Part shown: positions 43,738 to 51,705 of the stretch, piece by piece
Numbering within the stretch: position 1 is the first letter of the stretch
Layout: each line of letters opens with the position of its first letter
DNA from: Clostridium sp.
Lineage (GTDB): Bacteria; Cyanobacteriota; Vampirovibrionia; Gastranaerophilales; Gastranaerophilaceae
DNA length: 64,000 nucleotides
Direction: 5' to 3'
NCBI GenBank assembly: GCA_018362895.1
Contig: JAHALR010000010.1
Coordinates: 62,001 to 126,000 of the forward strand
The notes under the pieces: generated by a model
Database searches by the model: none
Told to the model about the DNA's origin: nothing
The model's input: only the letters and a program-made list of their open reading frames with translations
Program-made: the position numbers and the translations under genes

Positions 43738-44822
43738 TAATTTTCCTTTAATTGCTGATGTGTTTTTATATAATGGCTTGAAGATTCAAGCCCGGTTGTT
43801 TCTTTTTCTATTTTCCAATTTTCAAGAATTTTTTCATAAGGTAAATTTAAGTCTTTATCTTTGAAATAAATACCTGCATTTGTCTTCATAAGTCCTAAAT
43901 CATAATCATCAAGTTTATGTTGAATAAAGTCAGAATTTTTTGATGCACAAGTTCCGCTGTTTCTGTTTTTTTTATCAAATATCTTTCCGACAAAAAATCC
44001 TGCTTTAATCATAGCATGTCTGACGGCTGAAGAATTTGAATATGTGACAAGCATGGAATTTTCAGATGATAACCTGAAAAGCTGTTTTAAAAAGTCAACT
44101 GACCATAGTGTGGGGAGTTTGGCAGGAGTAAAAGCATCCAAAAAAATGATATCATAAGGTTCTTTTATTTGTTTAACAGTTTTTCTTGCATCATCAAAGT
44201 GAGCCTTAAAAGTAAAATCGTTAAAAATAAGGCGTTTTAGTTGGCTTTTATTGCGTGGCGATATACAATGATAATGTATATTATGTAAGAAGGAGTTATT
44301 TTGTTTTGTGGGGTTATATTTATACCCCCAAATCTTGTATTTTTCGATAAAATGCATATAAACCGGCTCAAAAAATTTCTTATTTTTTCTGTCAGTAAGG
44401 ATTGAGCTAAGTTCTTTTTTATATTCATAAATTTCATTTATCAGGTTATGCAAAAGTAAGTATGATATTTCAGGTGAGTTTGAAAAAAATCCGTCTTTAA
44501 TAAAAGGAGACAATAGTACAAGTTGTTTATCATATTCCAGTGCATCAATATGAATTGAACCTTGATAATTTGTATTTATAATTTTGTTAATTAATGCTTT
44601 TGAGTTGTAGCCGATTCCATAACAAATATCCAGAACTTTCAGATTTTTTTTATTAAAAAAATTCTCTTCAATTTTTAATGGTGTAATGAATTTTTCAATG
44701 GCTTCACTTTTTGCACCGTAAGAGGAATGATAAATATCTTGTACATCATAATTGTACAAACCTGTTGATCCATCATCTGTAAATACGAAATCAAAGTTTT
44801 TGGTTTTATGTGAACTTTCCAT
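43737..44822 (-). CDS. MnmD/DUF752-like SAM-dependent methyltransferase
   Basis: About 361 residues from ATG 44822 (a longer frame exists from 44879 with no better site). The SAM site is LDICYGIGYNSKALI and the DUF752 hallmark YDIIFLDAFTPAKLPTLWS is followed by SNSSAVRHAMIKAGFFVG. The family includes the methyltransferase half of MnmC, which methylates 5-aminomethyl-2-thiouridine at tRNA wobble position 34. An insert of about 130 residues between the SAM motif and the FLDAFTP motif is longer than in E. coli MnmC. It is coupled to a flavoprotein gene. Confidence 0.82.
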   Translation of the reverse strand: MESSHKTKNFDFVFTDDGSTGLYNYDVQDIYHSSYGAKSEAIEKFITPLKIEENFFNKKNLKVLDICYGIGYNSKALINKIINTNYQGSIHIDALEYDKQLVLLSPFIKDGFFSNSPEISYLLLHNLINEIYEYKKELSSILTDRKNKKFFEPVYMHFIEKYKIWGYKYNPTKQNNSFLHNIHYHCISPRNKSQLKRLIFNDFTFKAHFDDARKTVKQIKEPYDIIFLDAFTPAKLPTLWSVDFLKQLFRLSSENSMLVTYSNSSAVRHAMIKAGFFVGKIFDKKNRNSGTCASKNSDFIQHKLDDYDLGLMKTNAGIYFKDKDLNLPYEKILENWKIEKETTGLESSSHYIKTHQQLKEN

Positions 44823-45081
44823 AAATATATTATAGTTTTTATTAACAATATAGTGAACTTGTTTACAAAATATTATCAATATATTACGCTACGATACATA
44901 CTGATAATATGATTCTTGATCAAAATTGTTTATCACTATATATCGAAAAGACACAAATGAAATTTGAATTTTTAAATTAAAAAATTATATTACCGAAAAT
45001 TATTTCTCGGTGATGTAGTTTTATTCTCATTAATTTATATTTTAAATAGATTTTATAATTAAACTGAGAGAGGAATCTGCT

Positions 45082-45744
45082 ATGAAATCAATTTCAGTTC
45101 TTATGGTAGAAGACCATAAGCTGCTAAGGGTTGGACTGAAATCTCTATTCAACGAAACAGAGGAAATTAAAGTCATTGCTGAGGCTGAAACAGCCAAGGA
45201 GGCAGTTGATAAAGCCAAGGTAATGAAACCGGATGTTATCCTAATGGACATAGGGCTGCCTGATATGTCTGGAATTGAAGCAACAAAACGCATTTTGAAT
45301 AACAATGTTGAGCAAAAAATTATGATGCTTACATCACATATAAACGAAAAAGAGGTTATGGACTCACTCAGTGCGGGTGCATACGCATATGTATTGAAAG
45401 ACATCAACACAGAATTGTTGACAATGGTTATCAAATCAGTAAGTGACGGTGCAATCTGGCTTGATCCTCAGATTGTACCGCTTATTCGCGACAAATCATC
45501 GTGTTTTATCCCACAAAAACAAAATTCCAGAGCAGCTTTTAGAGCTCAGCATGCAAATTTAACCGAACGTGAATATGAAGTATTGAAGCTTGTTGTAGAT
45601 GGACAATCTAATTCGGAAATTGCAAATACATTGACAATATCTGAACATACAGCAAAGGCTCATGTCTGCAATATAATACAGAAACTTGTCGTTGATGACA
45701 GAACACAAGCTGCGGTCAAAGCAATAAAAGAAGGTCTTGTTTAA
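45082..45744 (+). CDS. NarL/LuxR-type response regulator, orphan
   Basis: A 220-residue two-domain regulator. The receiver domain has acidic D11, phospho-acceptor D56 (ILMDIGLPD), the Thr in MMLTSH and Lys in YVLKD. After a linker of about 30 residues (CFIPQKQNSRAAFRAQHA) comes a GerE/LuxR helix-turn-helix, LTEREYEVLKLVVDGQSNSEIANTL (about residues 157-215). No histidine kinase is adjacent. AGAGAGGA lies upstream of the start. The cyanobacterial RpaA/NblR types are of the OmpR class, so this is a different group. Targets are unknown. Confidence 0.93.
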   Translation: MKSISVLMVEDHKLLRVGLKSLFNETEEIKVIAEAETAKEAVDKAKVMKPDVILMDIGLPDMSGIEATKRILNNNVEQKIMMLTSHINEKEVMDSLSAGAYAYVLKDINTELLTMVIKSVSDGAIWLDPQIVPLIRDKSSCFIPQKQNSRAAFRAQHANLTEREYEVLKLVVDGQSNSEIANTLTISEHTAKAHVCNIIQKLVVDDRTQAAVKAIKEGLV

Positions 45745-46706
45745 ACTACTGAAAGCTGTCTTATAATGCTGACAGCATCGTTCACAATTGCAACATCAGC
45801 TGATTTCATAATAGGTGCATTTTTATCAATGTTGATTGCAATAATTCTGTCAGCATTTGTAATTCCGATCATATGCTGCATAGCACCGGATATTCCAAAA
45901 GCTATATACAACTTTGGTGCAACAGATGAACCGGTTTGCCCGATCTGTATGGTTTGAGGCGCCCAGCCTAATTCAACTGCAGCTCTTGATGCGGCCGGTT
46001 TAGCACCTAATTTTTCTGCAAGTTTGTATATCAATTCGAAATTTTCTTTTGTTTTTAGTCCAAGGCCACCTGCAACTATAATTTCAGAACATGTCCAATC
46101 TTCACTACTTTCTTTGTTTTCAGTTTTTATTACTTCTATCAGTGTTTTCAATCCTGTTATATCAGGTTTTAAAAAGACAAGCTGTGCAGATGTTTCAGAA
46201 ACAGAAGAGCTGAGCTTAAATGCACCTTGACGTATAGTTGCAAAGTTCGGGATTGTCTTTGAAATGATTGTTGCCATCATTTTCCCCCCATATGTGGGTC
46301 TTGTTGCCAGTAGAAAACCGTTTTCGTCTTGTTTTAAATCAGTACAATCTGCTGTAAGACCTATATTTAATTTTGATGCTACTCTTGGTGCAAGTTCTCT
46401 TCCGTCTTCTGTGGCCCCCATAAGCAATATATCAGGTTTATTTTCAGTTACAAATCTTGTTAATGCATCTGAAAATATACAAGTATTAAAAGCATCAAAC
46501 AGATTATCCTGAATTACAAATATATTCTTTAAATCTAATGATTTAAGTTCTTGTTCTATGCTTTGAAACATTGCTTCATCACAAAGCAAAACGCCGTTAA
46601 CTTCAACTTCACTAAAGCAACTGTTCACATGCGAAATAATCTCTTTTGAGACTTTAGCAATACTTGAATCAATATTTTCCAAATATATTAAAACTTTTTT
46701 AGTCAT
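45741..46706 (-). CDS. etfA: Electron transfer flavoprotein, alpha subunit
   Basis: The FAD-carrying subunit of ETF. The C-terminal domain has the family signature PKLYIAFGISGAMQHMIGI...IIAINIDKNAPIMKSADVAIVND; the N-terminal half is the Rossmann-like domain shared with EtfB (LMGATEDGRELAPRVASKL). ATG 46706 (321 residues) overlaps the etfB end by eight bases; a frame from 46733 would start inside etfB and is not preferred. Last gene of nadB-nadC-etfB-etfA. It is convergent with the response regulator. Confidence 0.95.
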   Translation of the reverse strand: MTKKVLIYLENIDSSIAKVSKEIISHVNSCFSEVEVNGVLLCDEAMFQSIEQELKSLDLKNIFVIQDNLFDAFNTCIFSDALTRFVTENKPDILLMGATEDGRELAPRVASKLNIGLTADCTDLKQDENGFLLATRPTYGGKMMATIISKTIPNFATIRQGAFKLSSSVSETSAQLVFLKPDITGLKTLIEVIKTENKESSEDWTCSEIIVAGGLGLKTKENFELIYKLAEKLGAKPAASRAAVELGWAPQTIQIGQTGSSVAPKLYIAFGISGAMQHMIGITNADRIIAINIDKNAPIMKSADVAIVNDAVSIIRQLSVV

Positions 46707-47514
46707 TTTGTGCCTTACACCTGTTGATTTCATCTGTTATATAGCCTGCACAATTTTCAACGGATTCATTTTCAATAAGAGTCGTATTACGTTCTATTAC
46801 AGCTTTAAATGCTTTTCTTACTTGTGTGGGTGAGCCTTTGAGCCCTATTAGATTATCGTCAGCGTGTATTTCATCAGCTGTTAAAACAGAAACTTGCGTA
46901 TTTTGTGCTTTGATATAGCCATTTATATCAGCAATTATGTCTGTATCCTTCAAAGTAGTTGCAATTAATGCTGGATAAGGTATTTTGATTTCCTGCTTAA
47001 ATCTTGAAGTATCTTTTATCCATACAGATGTCTTATCTGTAAGCTCTTTCAGAGCTATAACATTAGTAATTTGTTCAATTCCAAGCTTTTCTGCCATGCT
47101 TGATGGTGTTTGAGCTGTATCACCGTCAATCGCTTGTTGGCCGCAAATAATCAATTTAAAATCAGGGACAATTATTTTTATGAATTGAGATAAAGTATAT
47201 GCAGTTGCAAGTGTATCTGCTCCAGAAAATTTCTTGTCAGACAGTAAAAATACTTTGTCCGCACCTATTGCAAGTGCTGTTTTAAGAGCATTTTCTGCCT
47301 GTTTCGGTCCCATAGTAACTACAATAATTTCTGTTTCAGGATTTAAAAATTTCACGTTTTTTGCAAGCTGCAATGCTCCAAGGTCATAAGGATTGATAAT
47401 AGAATCAAGACCGTCTCTCTGAATTGTATTGTGTTCTGTCCATTTTATGTCATCAGTATCAGGAACCTGTTTGATACAGACTACAACTTTAAAGGACTTA
47501 TTTTTCTCTGTCAT
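46699..47514 (-). CDS. etfB: Electron transfer flavoprotein, beta subunit
   Basis: The AMP- or FAD-binding subunit of ETF. KVVVCIKQVPDTDDIKW at the N-terminus, NPYDLGALQLA, and CGQQAIDGDTAQTPSSMAEKLG in the middle are diagnostic. 271 residues, normal. It begins on the base immediately after the nadC stop codon and overlaps etfA downstream. Its position directly behind nadBC, with no acyl-CoA dehydrogenase near, is unusual. Confidence 0.95.
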   Translation of the reverse strand: MTEKNKSFKVVVCIKQVPDTDDIKWTEHNTIQRDGLDSIINPYDLGALQLAKNVKFLNPETEIIVVTMGPKQAENALKTALAIGADKVFLLSDKKFSGADTLATAYTLSQFIKIIVPDFKLIICGQQAIDGDTAQTPSSMAEKLGIEQITNVIALKELTDKTSVWIKDTSRFKQEIKIPYPALIATTLKDTDIIADINGYIKAQNTQVSVLTADEIHADDNLIGLKGSPTQVRKAFKAVIERNTTLIENESVENCAGYITDEINRCKAQND

Positions 47515-48360
47515 TTATGAAATATCCAATCCGAGATCTAACACATGAGCCTGAGCAACAATTGCGCTCGTCGAAATTACATCTACACCTGTTGATGCAA
47601 TTTCATTTACAGTATTTATTTTAACATTTCCGCTGGCTTCTACAATAGCCCTTTTGTTAATAGTTTCAACACATTTTTTCATTTCGGGTATTGTCATGTT
47701 ATCTAACATGATAATGTCACACCCTGCGGCAAGTGCTTCGCATACCTGCTCATATGTATCACATTCAACCTCTATTTTATGAGCATGCGAATTATTTATC
47801 TTTAACAATTCGATTGCTTTGGTAATTGAGCCGGCATGCTTAATATGATTATCTTTTATCATTACGCAGTCACTTAAATTAAAACGATGAAGTCTTGCTC
47901 CTCCTGTCATAACTGCATATTTTTCAAACATTCTAAAACCGGGTGTATTTTTTCTTGTATCAGTGATTCTTGCTTTAAATGGTTTTATTGCATTTTGATA
48001 TTTTCTTGTTTCAGTAGCAATTCCTGACATTCTCTGCATATAATTTAATGCTGTTCTTTCTCCGGTAAGTACAGCTCTGGAAGGTCCTGTTACAGAAGCT
48101 ATTTTGTCGCCTTTTTTTATTAAATCACCGTCTACAAAATAAGTTGTAATTTTTACATCATTCGACAATATTTCAAAAACTTTTTTGAATATATCTAAAC
48201 CGCAGACTACACCATCTTCTCTTGTGTTCAGATGTGCGGTTATTAAATCATTCTTTGAATACAAAAAATCAGTTGTAATATCGCCAAAACCAATATCCTC
48301 TTTGAGTGCATTTTTTATATGTTCTTCAACTATAAAATCATGCAATAATCTTTGATTCAT
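47515..48360 (-). CDS. nadC: Quinolinate phosphoribosyltransferase (decarboxylating)
   Basis: Third step of NAD synthesis from aspartate: quinolinate plus PRPP to nicotinate mononucleotide. Motifs EDIGFGDITTDFL, NYMQRMSGIATETRKY, TRKNTPGFRMFEKYAVMTGG and KDNHI are all present in 281 residues. Its start lies 23 bases inside the end of nadB. nadA is not in the window. Confidence 0.97.
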   Translation of the reverse strand: MNQRLLHDFIVEEHIKNALKEDIGFGDITTDFLYSKNDLITAHLNTREDGVVCGLDIFKKVFEILSNDVKITTYFVDGDLIKKGDKIASVTGPSRAVLTGERTALNYMQRMSGIATETRKYQNAIKPFKARITDTRKNTPGFRMFEKYAVMTGGARLHRFNLSDCVMIKDNHIKHAGSITKAIELLKINNSHAHKIEVECDTYEQVCEALAAGCDIIMLDNMTIPEMKKCVETINKRAIVEASGNVKINTVNEIASTGVDVISTSAIVAQAHVLDLGLDIS

Positions 48361-49960
48361 CAGATATATCTCCGGTTTTTATGTCTTCTTTTTCAGGCTG
48401 GCTGTTTTTTGAATCAGCTCTAAAATGTGCACCAATAGATTCTTTTCTTATGAGAGCGGAGTCAATTATTGCATCAGCAACATAAAGCATGTTTCTTAGT
48501 TCATATTCTTCATAAGAAACGCATTTATCTTTGTGTTTTAATTGTTTTTTTATTTCGTTTATTTCAGATTTTGCTCTCATTAAAGAAGCTTCAGTTCTAA
48601 TTATTCCGACTTTTTCCCACATAATACGCTTTAATGTAGAGACAAGTTCTGCGACATCTGTTTCTTCATCATCAGCAGAATCTTCGGCTGTATATTTTTT
48701 TATGGTTGTCATGACTGCTTCATCAATAATATCTGAAGATTGAAGTTTTTTGCCGGAAATCGTATTAACCAATTCATAAGCAGAAACAACACATTCAAGA
48801 AGAGAGTTACTTGCAAGTCTGTTTGCACCGTGTAAAGAAGTGCATGCGACCTCGCCGATAGCAAATAAGTTATCAATAGAGGTTTTTCCGTTCACTTCTG
48901 TTTTTATACCGCCCATACAATAATGTGCAGCAGGAGAAACCGGAATATAGTCTTTGGTAACATCAATATTGTTCTCCAAACAATTTTTATATATATTGGG
49001 AAATCTCTGTTTAAATTTTTCAATAGGAATCAATGTTGCATCGAGAAAAATCTTGTTGCCCTGTGCAAGCTGAGAGAAAATTGCTCTGGCAACAATGTCT
49101 CTTGGGGCAAGATCTTTTTGCGGATGAAGTTTTTCCATGAAATATTCACCGTTTTGGTTTATAAGTTTTGCACCTTCACCTCTTACTGATTCAGAAATAA
49201 GAAATCTTGAGTCGTCATTTTCAATTGATAACGCTGTCGGATGGAATTGTATAAATTCCATGTCTTTTATTTTTGCATTTGCCCTGATACCCAGTGCTAA
49301 ACCATCACCCGTCGTAACAGAAGGATTGGTTGTATATTTGTAAATCTGACCGGTTCCTCCTGTTGCAAGAATTGTTACAGGAGCATATAAGGCCTCATAT
49401 TCATTTGTTGCGCTGTTATAAGATATTACACCTCTGCATTGTTTTTTTGAATCAATTAAAAGGTCAACAGCAAGTGTTTGTTCATAAATGGAAATATTAT
49501 TGTCTTTTTTAACTTTTTCAACAAGAGCTTTTTCTATTCCATATCCTGTTGCATCACCACCGACATGGAGAATTCTTCTAACGCTGTGAGCCCCTTCCAA
49601 AGTGAAATTAAGTTTATTTTCAGAGTTTTTATCAAAAACAACGCCATATTTCATTAAATCATCAATAGCATAACGACTGTTTTCTGAAATAAATTTAACC
49701 ACGTTAAAATCACATAGGCCACAGCCAGCTTTGATAGTATCAGCAATATGGAGACTGACAGAATCCGGTTTATTTTCAGGCAGAACGCCGACAATACCGC
49801 CTTGGGCATATCTTGAATTGCATTCGGCAAGTTGTGATTTTGTTAACAAAAGAATGCCGTCAGGAAGTGTCATGGTTTCGGATAATTTTATTGCGGCATA
49901 TAAACCTGCTATACCGCTACCTACAATGATTACAGAATATTTAGAATGTTTCATCGGCAT
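48338..49960 (-). CDS. nadB: L-aspartate oxidase
   Basis: FAD enzyme that oxidises L-aspartate to iminoaspartate in NAD synthesis; under anaerobiosis it must pass electrons to fumarate or another acceptor. Motifs: GSGIAGLYAAIKLSE FAD loop, NSRYAQGGIVG, GGTGQIYKYTTNP, and the PAAHYCMGGIKTEVNGKTSI catalytic block. 540 residues, normal. AGAGG lies about 8 bases before ATG 49960. First gene of nadB-nadC-etfB-etfA; divergent from the gene at 50200 across 239 bases of AT-rich promoter DNA with no obvious hairpin. Confidence 0.97.
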   Translation of the reverse strand: MPMKHSKYSVIIVGSGIAGLYAAIKLSETMTLPDGILLLTKSQLAECNSRYAQGGIVGVLPENKPDSVSLHIADTIKAGCGLCDFNVVKFISENSRYAIDDLMKYGVVFDKNSENKLNFTLEGAHSVRRILHVGGDATGYGIEKALVEKVKKDNNISIYEQTLAVDLLIDSKKQCRGVISYNSATNEYEALYAPVTILATGGTGQIYKYTTNPSVTTGDGLALGIRANAKIKDMEFIQFHPTALSIENDDSRFLISESVRGEGAKLINQNGEYFMEKLHPQKDLAPRDIVARAIFSQLAQGNKIFLDATLIPIEKFKQRFPNIYKNCLENNIDVTKDYIPVSPAAHYCMGGIKTEVNGKTSIDNLFAIGEVACTSLHGANRLASNSLLECVVSAYELVNTISGKKLQSSDIIDEAVMTTIKKYTAEDSADDEETDVAELVSTLKRIMWEKVGIIRTEASLMRAKSEINEIKKQLKHKDKCVSYEEYELRNMLYVADAIIDSALIRKESIGAHFRADSKNSQPEKEDIKTGDISDESKIIA

Positions 49961-50199
49961 AAGTTTACCTCTTCACTAAATATTAATACAAATATAAAAA
50001 TTTTACTACTAACTATGTAGCGTTTTTGCGATTATATTTACATTTGATTGCAATTTGGCGGTTTTGGTTGTATTTTTAAATAGCAAACGGTTTTTTGTTA
50101 ACTTTTGTTAATTATATTGCAGACAACTAACAAATTTTTTTTTATTCAGTTATTAAGCAAGTATAATCAAAAAACCTACATCTATGTAACGGAGGAAAA

Positions 50200-50433
50200 A
50201 TGATACAACAACCTACTAATTATTTGCCTGTACAGCAAGCAGCAGTACAACAGCAAATGGTCCAGGGACAGGTACCTGCTCCAAATAAGTATAGTGCCAT
50301 TGAAATTAACATTCTAGGTGCCAGCGTTAATCCTGCGCAGGCACAACCGGCTCCTGCTCCCGTTCCGGCTCCGCCTGCTGAACCTGTACAACAGCAAATT
50401 CCTGAAGGTCAGAAGCTAAATTACATGGCATAA
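50200..50433 (+). CDS. Small Pro/Gln/Ala-rich protein with NKYxAIEINI motif
   Basis: A 77-residue low-complexity protein: Gln-rich N-terminus (QQAAVQQQMVQGQ), a compact hydrophobic motif APNKYSAIEINILGASVN in the middle, and a Pro-Ala tail ending GQKLNYMA. There is no signal peptide or membrane helix. ACGGAGGA precedes the ATG. It has its own promoter region and terminator. The motif recurs in the next gene, so both probably dock to the same partner through it. Function unknown. Confidence 0.65.
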   Translation: MIQQPTNYLPVQQAAVQQQMVQGQVPAPNKYSAIEINILGASVNPAQAQPAPAPVPAPPAEPVQQQIPEGQKLNYMA

Positions 50434-50439
50434 TATATA

Positions 50440-50471
50440 AAGCAACCGTATAAAAACGGTTGCTTTTTTTA
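50440..50471 (+). terminator. Rho-independent terminator
   Basis: AAGCAACCGT (50440-50449) pairs perfectly with ACGGTTGCTT (50456-50465), loop of six bases, followed by a T run. It sits seven bases after the stop of the small Pro/Gln-rich gene. Confidence 0.92.
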
Positions 50472-50591
50472 CTGACTTATTACCGAAACATTATTGTTAA
50501 GATTTATTAAATTAGTATCACCAAATAGCAATTTTCAATCTTGAGTTCTATTTAATAAGTATCAAAAGAAAAGATTAATAAGGGGAAAAAA

Positions 50592-51635
50592 ATGATACAA
50601 GCACCTTTACCAGCAAATTATGGATATGCAGCTCAAATGCCCGCACCGCAGCAAGTTTCTTATCCGCAGCAACAACCTAACAAATATAACGCTATCGAAA
50701 TTAACATTATTGATCCAAAAGTAAATGCACCTGGCACACAGCCGGCAGCACCTGTTTATAATTATCCGCAGGCACCTGTTTATAATTATCCACAAGCTGC
50801 TCCTCAAGCCCCTGCTTACTATCCTCCGATAGCACCACCAGCTCCTGCACCGGCAGCAGCTCCGGCGCCACAGGTTGTTAATACACAAACAGTTAACCAA
50901 ACACCTCCGAGTGTAGTTGCTCCTCAACAAGCTCCGGCAGCAGAACCCCAGGCTCCCGTTGAAGCTCCTAAAGAAACAACACCTGCTGCTCAAACCTTAA
51001 ATGTTCCTGAAATTGTTGCTCAAATAAAATCTGATAACTTACAACAAGCTGGTGAAGCTATTGAAAAAGTAGCTGATATTGCTCAAAATCAACCTGCACA
51101 TGCTCCACAACTTCTTGATACAGATTTAATGGAAGCTTTGTTAGGTGTAATTGGCAAAGATAGCAGCAATTTAGAAGGTCCGAGTGAACAACAAAAAGAA
51201 CTCAGACAGCAAGTTCTTTCTGGTAAACAACTTTCTGATGCAGATATGAAAATTGCTAATGAAATTACTCCGTTAGAAATGGCTGAAAGAAATAAACAAT
51301 ATGCATTGTTCACAACAGCAATTCTTCAAAATGCTTTGATTGATGAATTTAAGAAAACAAACAACATGACACCTGACATCAAAGATTTGCCGGGTATGGA
51401 ACAAATTGTTACAACAATCAAAGACAACCCGAATCCGATGTTGAGAGCAAGCGGTTTGGCTGCATTAGCTTACAATGCAAGACCTGAATACAAACCTGTT
51501 ATGAAAGAAATTTTCGAATTGTCTAAACAAGATGCAGACGAAAATGTTCAAAAAGTAGCAGCTGAAGGACTTGCTAAACTTGAAACAATTATAGATGCAC
51601 AGCCAGCAGAAGCTAAACCTGCTCAAGCAGCATAA
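50592..51635 (+). CDS. Pro/Ala-rich protein with NKYxAIEINI motif and HEAT-like C-terminus
   Basis: A 347-residue protein. Residues 1-30 are Gln/Pro-rich and end in the motif PNKYNAIEINIIDPKVN, matching the preceding small gene. Residues 50-150 are a Pro/Ala/Tyr linker including a tandem repeat of APVYNYPQ. Residues about 155-340 are helical with HEAT/ARM-like character (IVAQIKSDNLQQAGEAIEKVADIAQ, NPMLRASGLAALAYNARPEYKPVMKEIFELSKQD, VQKVAAEGLAKLE). No signal peptide. AAGGGGA precedes the ATG. This is likely an adaptor: a docking motif, a flexible linker and a protein-binding solenoid. Function unknown. Confidence 0.72.
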   Translation: MIQAPLPANYGYAAQMPAPQQVSYPQQQPNKYNAIEINIIDPKVNAPGTQPAAPVYNYPQAPVYNYPQAAPQAPAYYPPIAPPAPAPAAAPAPQVVNTQTVNQTPPSVVAPQQAPAAEPQAPVEAPKETTPAAQTLNVPEIVAQIKSDNLQQAGEAIEKVADIAQNQPAHAPQLLDTDLMEALLGVIGKDSSNLEGPSEQQKELRQQVLSGKQLSDADMKIANEITPLEMAERNKQYALFTTAILQNALIDEFKKTNNMTPDIKDLPGMEQIVTTIKDNPNPMLRASGLAALAYNARPEYKPVMKEIFELSKQDADENVQKVAAEGLAKLETIIDAQPAEAKPAQAA

Positions 51636-51654
51636 ATAACGATTATTAACAGCA

Positions 51655-51689
51655 AAAAGCAGAACTGAAAGCTTCGGTTCTGCTTTTTG
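51655..51689. terminator. Bidirectional Rho-independent terminator
   Basis: AAAAAGCAGAAC (51655-51666) pairs with GTTCTGCTTTTT (51678-51689); the inner CTGAA/TTCGG pairs extend the stem to a three-base loop. A-runs on one side and T-runs on the other let it serve both the HEAT-like gene and the convergent EF-hand gene. Confidence 0.92.
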
Positions 51690-51705
51690 TTATAAACAAA
51701 TTCTT

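Noticed and set aside
44992..45011. Hairpin ACCGAAAA/TTCTCGGT before the response regulator
   Set aside because: Only five strong pairs plus a mismatch, and no clear T run; not convincing as terminator or operator.
50746..50800. Short tandem repeat in the Pro/Ala-rich gene as a CRISPR-like or mobile repeat
   Set aside because: It is an in-frame duplication encoding APVYNYPQ in a low-complexity linker.
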